The position numbers and the translations under genes were made by a program. A stretch of 64,000 bases of DNA. Source: Zoogloea sp041908905 (GTDB lineage Bacteria > Pseudomonadota > Gammaproteobacteria > Burkholderiales > Rhodocyclaceae). This document shows positions 9,400 through 17,707 of the stretch, in pieces. Within the stretch, counting starts at the first letter, position 1, and the number at the start of each line of letters is the position of its first letter. Under the pieces are notes generated by a model that was not told the origin of the DNA, did not search any database, and saw only the letters and a list, made by a program, of their open reading frames with translations. The stretch spans positions 10,057-74,056 of the forward strand of contig NZ_JAYREK010000018.1 of the NCBI RefSeq assembly GCF_041908905.1, read 5' to 3'.

Positions 9400-10275
9400 T
9401 CAGACGCCCTGGCGGCGGCGCTTCATGAGTTTCCAGATGAGCGGGGTGAGGATCAGCTGCATCGCCAGGTCGAGCTTGCCACCGGGCACGACGATGGTGT
9501 TGGCGCGGGACATGAAGCTCTCGTGGATCATCCGCAGCAGGTAGGGGAAGTCGACGCCCCGCGGGTTGCGGAAGCGGATGATCACCTTGGACTCGTCGGC
9601 GGTGGGGATATCGCGGGCCACGAAGGGGTTGGAGGTGTCCACCATCGGCACGCGCTGGAAGTTGATGTCGGTGCGGGAGAACTGGGGCACGATGTAATGC
9701 ACGTAGTCGTGCATGCGCCGCAGGATGGTCTCCTGGACGGCCTCGAGGGAGTAGCCGCGGGTCTTGGTGTCCCGGTGGATCTTCTGGATCCATTCGAGGT
9801 TGGTGATCGGCACCACGCCGATCAGCAGGTCGGCGTGCTGGGCGACATTGACGGTGTCGGTGCTCACGGCGCCGTGGAGGCCCTCGTAGAACAGGCAGTC
9901 GGTGTCGGGCGGGAGGTCTTCCCAGGGGGTGAAGCTGCCGACCGGCTGGCCGCGGCGGGCGGCTTCCTCGGGGTTGTGCAGGTAGCGGCGGCGCTTGCCG
10001 GTGCCCGACTCGCCGTAGGTGCGGAAGAGGTTTTCGAGGTCCTCGAAGAGGTTGGCTTCGGGGCCGAAGTGGCTGATGCCGCGCTTGCCCTGGGCCTCCG
10101 CCTCGGCGATCAGGCTGCGGATCTCGTCGCGCGTGTAGCGGTGGAAGCTGTCGCCCTCGACGATGGCGGCATTCACGCTCTCCCGCCCAAAGATGCCCTC
10201 GAAGGTATGCTTGACCGTGGTGGTTCCCGAGCCGGAGGAGCCGGTCACCACGATGATGGGGTGCTTGGTCGACAT
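9400..10275 (-). CDS. prk: Phosphoribulokinase
   Basis: Phosphorylates ribulose-5-phosphate to ribulose-1,5-bisphosphate using ATP, the committed step of the Calvin cycle. The 291-residue size matches the bacterial (class I) enzyme. A P-loop GSSGSGTTT lies at about residues 12-20, followed by the EGDSFHRY segment with the catalytic-base Asp. The family-typical DCLFYEGLHGAV and SFTPWEDLP stretches are present. It sits 12 bp downstream of an inositol-monophosphatase-family gene on the same strand. No RuBisCO gene is in the window, so autotrophy cannot be judged from here; a lone prk occurs in some betaproteobacteria. Confidence 0.95.
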   Translation of the reverse strand: MSTKHPIIVVTGSSGSGTTTVKHTFEGIFGRESVNAAIVEGDSFHRYTRDEIRSLIAEAEAQGKRGISHFGPEANLFEDLENLFRTYGESGTGKRRRYLHNPEEAARRGQPVGSFTPWEDLPPDTDCLFYEGLHGAVSTDTVNVAQHADLLIGVVPITNLEWIQKIHRDTKTRGYSLEAVQETILRRMHDYVHYIVPQFSRTDINFQRVPMVDTSNPFVARDIPTADESKVIIRFRNPRGVDFPYLLRMIHESFMSRANTIVVPGGKLDLAMQLILTPLIWKLMKRRRQGV

Positions 10276-10287
10276 GATGGCTCCGGG

Positions 10288-11094
10288 TCAGGCGTGGGCG
10301 TGCAGCCAGGTGCGCCACTGCTCGAAGAGGGCGGGGCTGGCGGCGGCGATCACCGAGCGCTTGATGGCCGGCCCGGCGGTGAGGGGCGTGCCGCCCAGGC
10401 TGCTGTAGCTGCCGCCGGCTTCTTCGAGGATCAGCCGGCCGGCGGCGTAGTCCCACAGCATCTGCCCGCCATGGATGTAGACGTCGAGGCGGCCGGCCGC
10501 CACGTAGCACCACTCGAGGGCGCTGGAGCCGAAGTTGCGCTGGGAGTAGTAGGGTGGGCGCACCGCGAGCTCGTCGCCCAGGTGATGGCTGATGCGCTTG
10601 AAGTCCACCCCCGCGACCGCGTCGCGCAGCTGGGTGGTGGGGCTGCGCAGGGGCAGGGGCACGTCGTTGAGCCAGGCGCCGGCGCCGCGGCCGGCATAGA
10701 AGGCCTCGTCGGTGACCGGGTTGTAGACCACGCCGAGCTGGGTCTTGTGGCCGACCAGATAGGCCACCGCGACACCGAAGAAGGGGATCCCGTTGGCGAA
10801 GTTGGTGGTGCCGTCGATGGGGTCGATGACCCACAGGCCGTGGGTGCCCTGGTGCCAGACGCGGCCCTGCTCCTCGGCGCTCATCTCCTCGCCCAGCACC
10901 GGCGCCGGGATGAGGCCCGGCAGACGCGCCACCAGGGCGGCCTGGGAGGCCAGGTCGGCCTCGGTGAGCACGCTGCCGTCGGCCTTGCGCTCGCGGGTGG
11001 CGCGCAGGTAGCGGGGCAGGATGATCTCGTGGGCCATCTCGCGCACGAGCTGCGTCAGGCTGCGGGCCTGTTCGAGGCGCTGGGCGCTGGTCAT
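10288..11094 (-). CDS. Inositol-monophosphatase-family sugar phosphatase
   Basis: 268 residues with the Mg-dependent phosphatase signature: GEEMSAEEQ (first metal ligands), WVIDPIDGTTNFANG and the C-terminal LWDYAAGRLILEEAGG. Family members hydrolyse inositol-1-phosphate, fructose-1,6-bisphosphate, histidinol phosphate or 3'-phosphoadenosine phosphates; the sequence alone does not settle which. Its stop lies 12 bp before prk. That makes a fructose- or sedoheptulose-bisphosphatase role conceivable, but this is inference from position only. Its ATG overlaps the stop of the upstream thioredoxin-like gene by one base (TGATG), so translation is probably coupled. Confidence 0.88.
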   Translation of the reverse strand: MTSAQRLEQARSLTQLVREMAHEIILPRYLRATRERKADGSVLTEADLASQAALVARLPGLIPAPVLGEEMSAEEQGRVWHQGTHGLWVIDPIDGTTNFANGIPFFGVAVAYLVGHKTQLGVVYNPVTDEAFYAGRGAGAWLNDVPLPLRSPTTQLRDAVAGVDFKRISHHLGDELAVRPPYYSQRNFGSSALEWCYVAAGRLDVYIHGGQMLWDYAAGRLILEEAGGSYSSLGGTPLTAGPAIKRSVIAAASPALFEQWRTWLHAHA

Positions 11095-11651
11095 CACGCC
11101 TCCCGCCACTTGATCGAGCAGCCGATGCCGGGCGTCTGGGCCTCGGGGCCGCGGCCGCTGGTGGAGACCTGGCGCATGGCCTCGAACAGCTCGCGGCGCG
11201 CATCGGCGGGGGCGGGCTGCTTTCCGGAGGCGTCGAGGCGGCCGCGGTACTGCAACCCGAGCCCGGCGTCGAAGCCGAAGAAGTCGGGCGTGCACACCGC
11301 CCCGTAGGCCCGGGCGACGGCCTGGCTGGCGTCGAGCAGGTAGGGGAAGGGGAAATCCATTTCGGTGGCGATGCGCCGCATGTTGTCGAACGAGTCCTCG
11401 GGGTAGTCGGTGGGGTCGTTGGACATGATGGCCACCGCACCGATGCCCAGCCCGGCGAGTTCGCGGCAGTCGCGCAGGAGGCGCGGCAGCACGGCCTTCA
11501 CGTAGGGGCAATGGTTGCAGATGAACATCACCAGCAGGCCGCGGGGGCCGCGACAGCTGGCGAGGGAATGGGGCTGGCCGTCGACGCCGGGAAGGGTGAA
11601 GTCCGGGGCGGACCAGCCGAAATCGCACAGGGGCGTGGTGAGACTGACCAT
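11094..11651 (-). CDS. Thioredoxin-fold / AhpC-TSA-like redox protein
   Basis: 185 residues of thioredoxin fold without a signal peptide, so cytoplasmic. It begins MVSLTTPLCDFGWSAPDFTL, an AhpC/TSA-like N-terminus. The redox centre is ICNHCPYVK, a CxxC (CNHC) at the start of the active-site helix. Related proteins are annotated as thioredoxin-family or peroxiredoxin-like and have no settled substrate. The start is the first ATG before the conserved region; GA-rich sequence precedes it. It is divergent from rsmE with 48 bp between start codons. Its stop overlaps the start of the downstream phosphatase by one base, followed by prk. Confidence 0.85.
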   Translation of the reverse strand: MVSLTTPLCDFGWSAPDFTLPGVDGQPHSLASCRGPRGLLVMFICNHCPYVKAVLPRLLRDCRELAGLGIGAVAIMSNDPTDYPEDSFDNMRRIATEMDFPFPYLLDASQAVARAYGAVCTPDFFGFDAGLGLQYRGRLDASGKQPAPADARRELFEAMRQVSTSGRGPEAQTPGIGCSIKWREA

Positions 11652-11699
11652 ATCTTCGTTTCCATTCCGTTGAGGCGCGCGGAATTTGCGGATAATAGC

Positions 11700-12443
11700 A
11701 TGATGAATCCGCGCTTCTTCTGCCCCGAGGGGCTCCTCCCCGAGTCCGACATGCCGCTGCCGGCGGCGGTCGCCCACCATGCCGAGCGTGTGCTGCGCCT
11801 CGCCGTCGGCGACGCGGTGACCCTCTTCGACGGCCAGGGCGGCGAGTGTGCGGCGACCCTGCTGGCCCTCGGCAAGCAGCCCGTCGCCCGGCTGGGGCCG
11901 CGGCTCGCGGTCGAATGTGAATCGCCGCTGCAGATCACCCTGGTGCAGGCCCTGGCCAGCGGCGACAAGATGGACTGGGTGGTCCAGAAGGCCGTCGAGC
12001 TGGGCGCGGTGGCGATCCAGCCGGTGGCGGCGGAGCGCTCGGTGCTCAGGCTCGCCGGCGAGCGGGCCGACAAGCGGGTGGCCCACTGGCAGCAGATCGC
12101 GGTGGCGGCCTGCGAGCAGTCGGGGCGCAACCGCGTGCCCCGGGTGGCGCCGATCCTGCCGCTGGCGAAGTATCTGGCCGAGCCCTTCGAGGGCACGCGG
12201 CTGGTCCTCGCGCCGGGGGCCGCCGGGGCGCTGGCCGGCAAGGCGCGCCCGGCCGGGCCGCTGGCGCTGCTGATCGGCCCCGAGGGCGGCTGGTCGCCGG
12301 CCGAGCTGGCCCTGGCCGAACACGCCGGCTGCGCGCCGCTGGCCCTCGGGCCGCGGGTGCTGCGCACCGAGACGGCGGGGCTGGCCGCGCTGGCGGCCCT
12401 GCAGACCCTGTGGGGTGATTTTGCGGGAGACGCCGATGTTTGA
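11700..12443 (+). CDS. rsmE: 16S rRNA (uracil(1498)-N(3))-methyltransferase RsmE
   Basis: Methylates N3 of U1498 in 16S rRNA helix 44 using S-adenosylmethionine. 247 residues. The N-terminal PUA-like part starts MMNPRFFCPEGL. The SPOUT methyltransferase domain ends with the knot motifs LLIGPEGGWS and LALGPRVLRTETA. The two adjacent ATGs make the exact start ambiguous by one codon. The 3' end overlaps the polyphosphate kinase gene by 8 bp, so the two are probably co-expressed although functionally unrelated. Confidence 0.95.
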   Translation: MMNPRFFCPEGLLPESDMPLPAAVAHHAERVLRLAVGDAVTLFDGQGGECAATLLALGKQPVARLGPRLAVECESPLQITLVQALASGDKMDWVVQKAVELGAVAIQPVAAERSVLRLAGERADKRVAHWQQIAVAACEQSGRNRVPRVAPILPLAKYLAEPFEGTRLVLAPGAAGALAGKARPAGPLALLIGPEGGWSPAELALAEHAGCAPLALGPRVLRTETAGLAALAALQTLWGDFAGDADV

Positions 12444-13923
12444 GTCCGCCGAACTGGGCCATCACCTGTCGAAGGCCGACTACGAGCTCATCGAGCCGAA
12501 GCTGCGCACCGATCTGCTCGATGTGCAGTTCGATCTGCTGGAGCACCGGGATTTTTCGGTGGTGATCCTGATCAACGGCATCGACGGCGCCGGGCGCGGC
12601 GAGACGGTGAACCTGCTCAACGAGTGGATGGACCCGCGCCACATCGAGGTGCATGCCTTCGACCGCCCCACCGACAACGAAGGCGAGCGGCCGCCGATGT
12701 GGCGTTTCTGGCGGGCCCTGCCGCCCAAGGGCAAGATCGGCGTGCTGTTCGGCAACTGGTATGTGGACCCGATCGGCGAGCGGGCCGGCGGGCGCCTGAA
12801 AAAGGCGCCCCTCGACCAGCGCCTGTCCGAGCTCAACCGGTTCGAGGCGATGCTGGCCGCCGAGGGCGTGCTGCTGGTGAAGTTCTGGTTCCACCTGTCC
12901 CGGGCCGGCCAGAAGAAACGTCTCAAGGCGCTGGAGTCCAACCCCGACACCCGCTGGCGGGTGCGCCAGGCCGACTGGGATTTCTACGAGCAGTACGACC
13001 GCTACCGGGAGGTCGCCGAGCACGTGCTGCGCCGCACCAGCACCGGCGTGGCGCCGTGGGTGATCGTCGATGGCACCGACCCGCAGTATCGGGCGGTGCA
13101 GGTCGGCCGCAACCTGCTGGAGCGGCTGCAGCGCCGCATCGAGCAGGTCCGCAAGGGCTTCCGGGCGCGCCAGACGGCCGCCCCGCTGGTGGCCGCGCCC
13201 GACGAGCGCAACCTGCTCAACGCGCTGGTGCTCCGCCAGCCGATGGACAAGAAAACCTACGAGCGCCAGCTCGAGAAGCTGCAGGGGCGGCTGGCCCTGG
13301 CCCTGCGCAGCGAGGCCTTCGCGCGGCGTTCGCTGGTGCTGGTCTTCGAGGGCATGGACGCCGCCGGCAAGGGCGGGGCGATCCGCCGCATCACCGAGGC
13401 CCTCGATGCGCGCCAGTACCAGGTCTTCCCGATCGCCGCGCCCACCGACGAGGAGGCGGCCCGGCCCTACCTGTGGCGTTTCTGGCGGCGCCTGCCGCGA
13501 CGCGGCAAGACAGCGATCTTCGACCGCTCCTGGTACGGCCGGGTGCTGGTCGAGCGGGTCGAGGGCTTCTGCTCGGAGGCCGACTGGATGCGTGCCTACG
13601 CCGAGATCAACGATTTCGAGGATCAGCTGGTGTCGGCCGGCGCGGTGGTGGTCAAGTTCTGGCTGTCGGTGAGCCAGGACGAGCAGCTCGCCCGTTTCAA
13701 GGCCCGGGAGAGCGAGGCGTTCAAGCGCTACAAGCTCACCCCCGAAGACTGGCGCAACCGCGAGAAGTGGCTGCTCTACGAGCCGGCGGTGTGCGACATG
13801 ATCGACCGTACCAGCACCAGCAACGCCCTGTGGACCCTGGTGGAGGCCGACAACAAGTATTTCGCGCGGGTCAAGATCCTGCGCACCCTGGTCGACAAGC
13901 TCGAAGCGGTGCTGCAGCAGTAG
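12436..13923 (+). CDS. pap: Polyphosphate:AMP phosphotransferase (tandem PPK2 domains)
   Basis: Uses polyphosphate to phosphorylate AMP to ADP. The 495-residue protein is two PPK2 domains in tandem, the arrangement of PAP-type (class II) enzymes. The N-terminal domain (about 1-240) has a weakened Walker A, GIDGAGRGE, with no Lys, and GNWYVD where an active domain has DRSWYGR. The C-terminal domain (about 265-490) has a canonical GMDAAGKGG and DRSWYGRVLVERVEGF, so it should be the catalytic one. The start ATG lies inside the end of rsmE with GGGAGA just upstream. AMP specificity is inferred from the two-domain form. Confidence 0.92.
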   Translation: MFESAELGHHLSKADYELIEPKLRTDLLDVQFDLLEHRDFSVVILINGIDGAGRGETVNLLNEWMDPRHIEVHAFDRPTDNEGERPPMWRFWRALPPKGKIGVLFGNWYVDPIGERAGGRLKKAPLDQRLSELNRFEAMLAAEGVLLVKFWFHLSRAGQKKRLKALESNPDTRWRVRQADWDFYEQYDRYREVAEHVLRRTSTGVAPWVIVDGTDPQYRAVQVGRNLLERLQRRIEQVRKGFRARQTAAPLVAAPDERNLLNALVLRQPMDKKTYERQLEKLQGRLALALRSEAFARRSLVLVFEGMDAAGKGGAIRRITEALDARQYQVFPIAAPTDEEAARPYLWRFWRRLPRRGKTAIFDRSWYGRVLVERVEGFCSEADWMRAYAEINDFEDQLVSAGAVVVKFWLSVSQDEQLARFKARESEAFKRYKLTPEDWRNREKWLLYEPAVCDMIDRTSTSNALWTLVEADNKYFARVKILRTLVDKLEAVLQQ

Positions 13924-13975
13924 CCGCAGGTGTGCTCACGAGCCCTTCCTTCAACCCGTTATTCGTGTGTGCCAA

Positions 13976-15328
13976 GTGACTTCGTCCGATCCGAACGCCG
14001 CGCTGCCCGCGGCTGAAAACCTTTCCGAGCGTTTCGTTGCCTGGGTGCGGGCGGCGGCGCCCTTCATCCACGCCTTCCGCGGCAAGACCTTCGTGCTGGG
14101 CTTTGGCGGCGAGGTGGCGGCCGGCCAGCTCGCCCAGAAGCTGGCCTACGACTGCAATCTGCTCGCCGCGCTGGGCGTGCGCCTGGTGCTGGTGCACGGG
14201 GCGCGGCCGCAGATCGAGGCCGAGCTGGCCCGCCGTGGCCTCACCCCGCGCTACCACAACGGGCTGCGCGTCACCGACGCGGCGGCCCTCGAGTGCGTCA
14301 AGGCGGCGGTGGCGGTGACCCGCATCGAGGTCGAGGCGCTGCTCTCCCAGGGCCTGCCCAACACGCCGATGGCCGGTAGCTTCATGCGCGTCACCGGCGG
14401 CAACTTCCTAACCGCCAAGCCGGTGGGGGTGGTGGATGGCATCGACTACGGCTTCACCGGCGCCGTGCGCCGGGTGATCGCCGACGAGATCGTCGCCGAC
14501 CTCGACCAGCAGAACGTGGTGCTGATGTCCTCCCTCGGGGTGTCGCCCGCCGGCGAGATCTTCAACATGAGCATGGAGGCGGTGGCCGAGGCGGTGGCGG
14601 TCGCGCTGAAGGCCGAGAAGCTGATCTACCTGTGCGACGCCCCCGGCCTGCTCGATGGCGACGGCGCCCTGATCGAGGCGATCACCGCCGACGACGCCGA
14701 GGCCATGCTGAAGGCCGGCCAGGGCCTCACCGAGGATCTCGACCTGTACCTGCCCTGCGCGATCCGCGCGGTGCGCAAGGGCGTGGGCCGCGCCCACCTG
14801 ATCGACCGCGACAAGGACGGCGGCCTGCTGCTGGAGTTCTTCACGCCGCTGGGCGTCGGCACCGTGCTGACCCGCGACCCCCTGTTCCGCCTGCGCGAGG
14901 CCACCATCGAGGACGTCGGCGCGCTGGCCAGCGTCATCGCGCCGATGGAGGCCGACGGCACCCTGGTGCGGCGCAGCCGCGAGCGCCTCGAGGAGGAGAT
15001 CGAGCGCTTCACGGTGGTCGAATACGACGGCGTGCTGGTGGGCTGCGCGGCCCTCTACCCCTTCATCGACGAGCGCGCCGCCGAGATGGCCTGCGTCGCG
15101 GTGGTGCCGGAGCACCGTCGGGCGGGCCTCGGCGAGATGCTGCTCAAGCGCATCGAGGGGCGAGCCCGGGCGATCGGCGTCGAGCGCCTGTTCGTGCTCA
15201 CCACGCGCACCTCCGACTGGTTCCGCGAGCGGGGCTTCCGCCAGGCGCCCCCCGACGAACTGCCCCGGCAGAAGCGCGAGATGTACGACGTGAGCCGGCG
15301 TTCAAAGGTCTTCATGAAGAGCCTCTGA
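13976..15328 (+). CDS. argA: Amino-acid N-acetyltransferase (N-acetylglutamate synthase)
   Basis: First step of arginine biosynthesis: acetyl-CoA plus glutamate gives N-acetylglutamate. About 450 residues in the classical ArgA layout: an amino-acid-kinase-like domain (residues about 30-290; LGFGGE, LVHGARPQIEAEL), which in this family binds arginine for feedback inhibition, then a GNAT acetyltransferase domain (VAVVPEHRRAGLGEMLLKRIE). No ATG is available at the front. A GTG at 13976 (product MTSSDPNAAL) is chosen; a GTG three codons earlier is equally possible. The N-terminal part begins immediately with conserved sequence, so the gene is full length. argC, a later enzyme of the pathway, is at 62347. 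Confidence 0.94.
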   Translation: MTSSDPNAALPAAENLSERFVAWVRAAAPFIHAFRGKTFVLGFGGEVAAGQLAQKLAYDCNLLAALGVRLVLVHGARPQIEAELARRGLTPRYHNGLRVTDAAALECVKAAVAVTRIEVEALLSQGLPNTPMAGSFMRVTGGNFLTAKPVGVVDGIDYGFTGAVRRVIADEIVADLDQQNVVLMSSLGVSPAGEIFNMSMEAVAEAVAVALKAEKLIYLCDAPGLLDGDGALIEAITADDAEAMLKAGQGLTEDLDLYLPCAIRAVRKGVGRAHLIDRDKDGGLLLEFFTPLGVGTVLTRDPLFRLREATIEDVGALASVIAPMEADGTLVRRSRERLEEEIERFTVVEYDGVLVGCAALYPFIDERAAEMACVAVVPEHRRAGLGEMLLKRIEGRARAIGVERLFVLTTRTSDWFRERGFRQAPPDELPRQKREMYDVSRRSKVFMKSL

Positions 15329-15337
15329 GGGGCTGGC

Positions 15338-16975
15338 ATGCACCCGTCACCCGCCCGGCGTCTGCCCCCGTCCCCGCGCTTCCTGCGCCTGAGCCGCCAG
15401 GGGGGCGTGTGCCTCGCCATGGCGGCGCCGGCCGCCTGGGCCGGCGGGCTGCCGGAGGTGTTCATGTCGCCCCTGGTGACGGTTGGCGCCGGGCTGGCCA
15501 CCCTGGGCCTGCTGGCCGGGGCCGGCTACATCCTGCAGCTCCGGCAGCGTCTGGCGCGGCTTGAGGCCCGGCCCGCCGGCGGCGTGGCGCCGGCGGGCCT
15601 GCATGATCGCCAGTTCCGCCTCGCGGCGGCGGCCGGGCACGGCATCGAGGGGCTGATCGGTCTCGACGGCAGGCTCATCTGGGCCAACCCGGCGGTGGAG
15701 CGCGTCACCGGCCACGAGGCGGCCACGCTGGAGGCGGCGGATTTCGTCGAGCTGCTGGTCTGCGAGCGGGACCGCGCCTTCTGCCGCCAGCGCCTGCGGG
15801 CACTCGTGGAGCGGGGCGCGCCGGACGACTTCGAGCTGCGCATCCAGCACCACGGCGGTGGGGTGCGCTGGATGGCCTGCCACTGGCAACCGGTGCGCGA
15901 GGAGGATGGCCGCCTGGTCGGCCTGCGGGTGGCGATGGAGGACATCCAGGCGCGCAAGGAGGCCGAGTACGCCCAGCTCGAGACCGTGGCCGCGCTGCGC
16001 CGGGCGCAGGCCCTTTCCGAGCATTACCTGCGGCGCAGCAACGAGGAGCGCCAGCGCCTCTCGGCCCTGCTCGACGTGGTGAAGGCGGGCATCCTGTTCA
16101 TGGATCCGGATCACCGGGTGGTTTATTGCAACCGGGCCTTCCACGAGATCTGGGGGGTGCCCGTCAGCAAGACCCTGGTCGGCGTCCGGGACGTGGTGCT
16201 GCAGCGGATGGTGGTCGACCTGCTCGCCGAGCCCGACGTGTTCTTCAGGCACCTGCAGGACGTGGTGGACAGCCGCCGGCCGAGCGAGGCCATGGAGGTC
16301 CGTTTCAAGGATGGCCGCATCCTGACCAGCTCGTCCTGCCTGGTGCCGGCGCCGGAGGGGCTGCGGTCGATCGGCCGGATCTGGGTTTTCGAGGACATCA
16401 CCGCCCAGCGCGAGGCGGCGAAGCAGCTCCAGCAGATGGCCGAGCGCGATCCGCTCACCAATCTCTACAACCGCCGCCGTTTCCACGAGGAGCTCGTGCG
16501 CATGCTCGCCGACGGCCAGCGCCGCGGCGAGGGGGTCGGGCTGCTGGCGATCGACCTCGACGGCTTCAAGCCGATCAACGACCGTTTCGGCCACCAGGCC
16601 GGGGACGAGGTGCTGGTGTGCCTGGCGGCCGAGGTGGGGGCGGTGGTGCGCCGCAACGAGATGTTCTTCCGCCTGGGGGGCGACGAATTCGCGATCCTCG
16701 TGCCCTTTGCCACGGCGCTGCAGCTCGCCGAGCTGGCGCGGCGCGTGGCGGCCTGCATCGCCGGCCAGCGCTTTGCCTTCGACGACGGGGAGGTGGGGGT
16801 GACGGCGAGCATCGGCATCGCCTTCAGCCCGCAGCAGGGCGACGACCCCGAGACGCTGGTGGCGGCGGCGGATCGCGCGATGTATGTGGCGAAGGGCCTG
16901 GGCGGCAACAGCTGGGCCTTCGCGCCGGCCGAAAGCGCTGCCGGGCAACTGGCCGCAGACGCCCCGGCGGGCTAG
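15338..16975 (+). CDS. Membrane-anchored PAS-PAS-GGDEF diguanylate cyclase
   Basis: Predicted to make cyclic-di-GMP from two GTP. 545 residues: a signal-like N-terminus and a membrane segment at about 43-66, a PAS domain (about 90-205), a helical linker, a second PAS (about 235-345), and a C-terminal GGDEF domain (about 375-530). The catalytic motif is intact (RLGGDEFAILVP), as is DRAMYVAKGLGGN near the end. The inhibitory I-site position reads RRNE instead of RxxD, so product inhibition may be weak or absent. It starts 9 bp after argA on the same strand, but a functional link to arginine synthesis is not evident. Confidence 0.9.
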   Translation: MHPSPARRLPPSPRFLRLSRQGGVCLAMAAPAAWAGGLPEVFMSPLVTVGAGLATLGLLAGAGYILQLRQRLARLEARPAGGVAPAGLHDRQFRLAAAAGHGIEGLIGLDGRLIWANPAVERVTGHEAATLEAADFVELLVCERDRAFCRQRLRALVERGAPDDFELRIQHHGGGVRWMACHWQPVREEDGRLVGLRVAMEDIQARKEAEYAQLETVAALRRAQALSEHYLRRSNEERQRLSALLDVVKAGILFMDPDHRVVYCNRAFHEIWGVPVSKTLVGVRDVVLQRMVVDLLAEPDVFFRHLQDVVDSRRPSEAMEVRFKDGRILTSSSCLVPAPEGLRSIGRIWVFEDITAQREAAKQLQQMAERDPLTNLYNRRRFHEELVRMLADGQRRGEGVGLLAIDLDGFKPINDRFGHQAGDEVLVCLAAEVGAVVRRNEMFFRLGGDEFAILVPFATALQLAELARRVAACIAGQRFAFDDGEVGVTASIGIAFSPQQGDDPETLVAAADRAMYVAKGLGGNSWAFAPAESAAGQLAADAPAG

Positions 16976-17038
16976 AATCCCGCTACGTCCCCGGTGGCGG
17001 CATGCCCGCGCCGGGGTTCCCAACTCAAGAGGTGATAC

Positions 17039-17308
17039 ATGGTACGGATGGTCAATTGTGTGAAGCTCGGCCGTGAGGCGGAAGGCCTCGACCTGCCGCC
17101 GATTCCCGGCGAGCTCGGCAAGCGCGTCTTCGACAACGTTTCGAAGGAAGCCTGGCAGCAGTGGGTTCGTCACCAGACGATGCTGATCAACGAGAACCGG
17201 CTGAACCTGATGGACGCCCGGGCGCGCAAGTATCTTGCCGAGCAGATGGAGCGCTACTTCTTCGGCGGCGGTGTCGACCAGATCAGCGGCTACGTTCCGC
17301 AGAACTGA
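17039..17308 (+). CDS. yggX: Probable Fe(2+)-trafficking protein YggX
   Basis: Small cytoplasmic protein, 89 residues, linked in enterobacteria to protection of Fe-S clusters and to iron handling under oxidative stress. It shows the family pattern closely: VNCVKLGREAEGLD with the conserved early Cys at position 7, PGELGKRVFDNVSKEAW, and HQTMLINENRLNLMD. The ATG at 17039 is preceded by AAGAGGTGA, a good ribosome binding site. Transcription probably ends at the hairpin at 17338-17368. Confidence 0.95.
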   Translation: MVRMVNCVKLGREAEGLDLPPIPGELGKRVFDNVSKEAWQQWVRHQTMLINENRLNLMDARARKYLAEQMERYFFGGGVDQISGYVPQN

Positions 17309-17337
17309 GCGCAGCCCTGTCGCGTTGAGTCGTTTCG

Positions 17338-17368
17338 AAGGCCCCGGTTTCCGGGGCCTTCGGCTTTT
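17338..17368 (+). terminator. Rho-independent terminator after yggX
   Basis: A 10-bp perfect stem AAGGCCCCGG / CCGGGGCCTT with a TTT loop, followed after CGGC by TTTT. It sits 29 bp past the yggX stop and 28 bp before the end of the convergent flagellar gene. The A/T ends of the stem mean it could also serve the minus strand. Confidence 0.8.
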
Positions 17369-17395
17369 CTGGCGGCCGCGCGGGGTTGGGTGTGC

Positions 17396-17707
17396 TCAGG
17401 CCCGCGGTGGCGGGCCTTCCGGCTTGCCGCCACCCGCTTCGAGGCTGTACAGCCAGGCCAGCAGCTCGGCCACGGCCACGTACAGTTCGGGGGGAATGCG
17501 TGCGTCCAGGTCCACCTGCATCAGCAGCGCGACGAGCTCGGGTGATTCATGCACATAGATACCGGCCTCCTTGGCCCGCGAGATGATCTCGGCGGCGATC
17601 AGGCCACGCCCCTTGGCGACCACCGTCGGCGCCGCCTGGCCGGCGGTGTAGGCGAGGGCGACGGCTTCGGCGCGGGGCGCTTCGCCGGGGGATTCGGGGC
17701 GGTTCAT
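17396..17707 (-). CDS. FlhB cytoplasmic-domain-like flagellar protein
   Basis: 103 residues resembling only the C-terminal cytoplasmic part of the flagellar export component FlhB (AVALAYTAGQAAPTVVAKGR, then GIYVHESPELVALLMQ and ELYVAVAELLAWLY). It lacks the membrane part and the NPTH autocleavage motif. Such stand-alone FlhB-like proteins often follow fliK and are thought to assist or substitute in export substrate switching. Here the ATG overlaps the stop of fliK (ATGA), so the two are translationally coupled. The true flhB is not in the window. Likely last gene of the flagellar cluster. Confidence 0.85.
   Translation of the reverse strand: MNRPESPGEAPRAEAVALAYTAGQAAPTVVAKGRGLIAAEIISRAKEAGIYVHESPELVALLMQVDLDARIPPELYVAVAELLAWLYSLEAGGGKPEGPPPRA

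Noticed and set aside
6863..9544. 893-codon open frame opposite the P-type ATPase
   Set aside because: Antisense shadow; the opposite strand has all P-type ATPase motifs.
11094..12323. Thioredoxin-like protein extended to 409 residues
   Set aside because: The extra N-terminal part is the antisense of rsmE; the conserved fold begins at the ATG at 11651.
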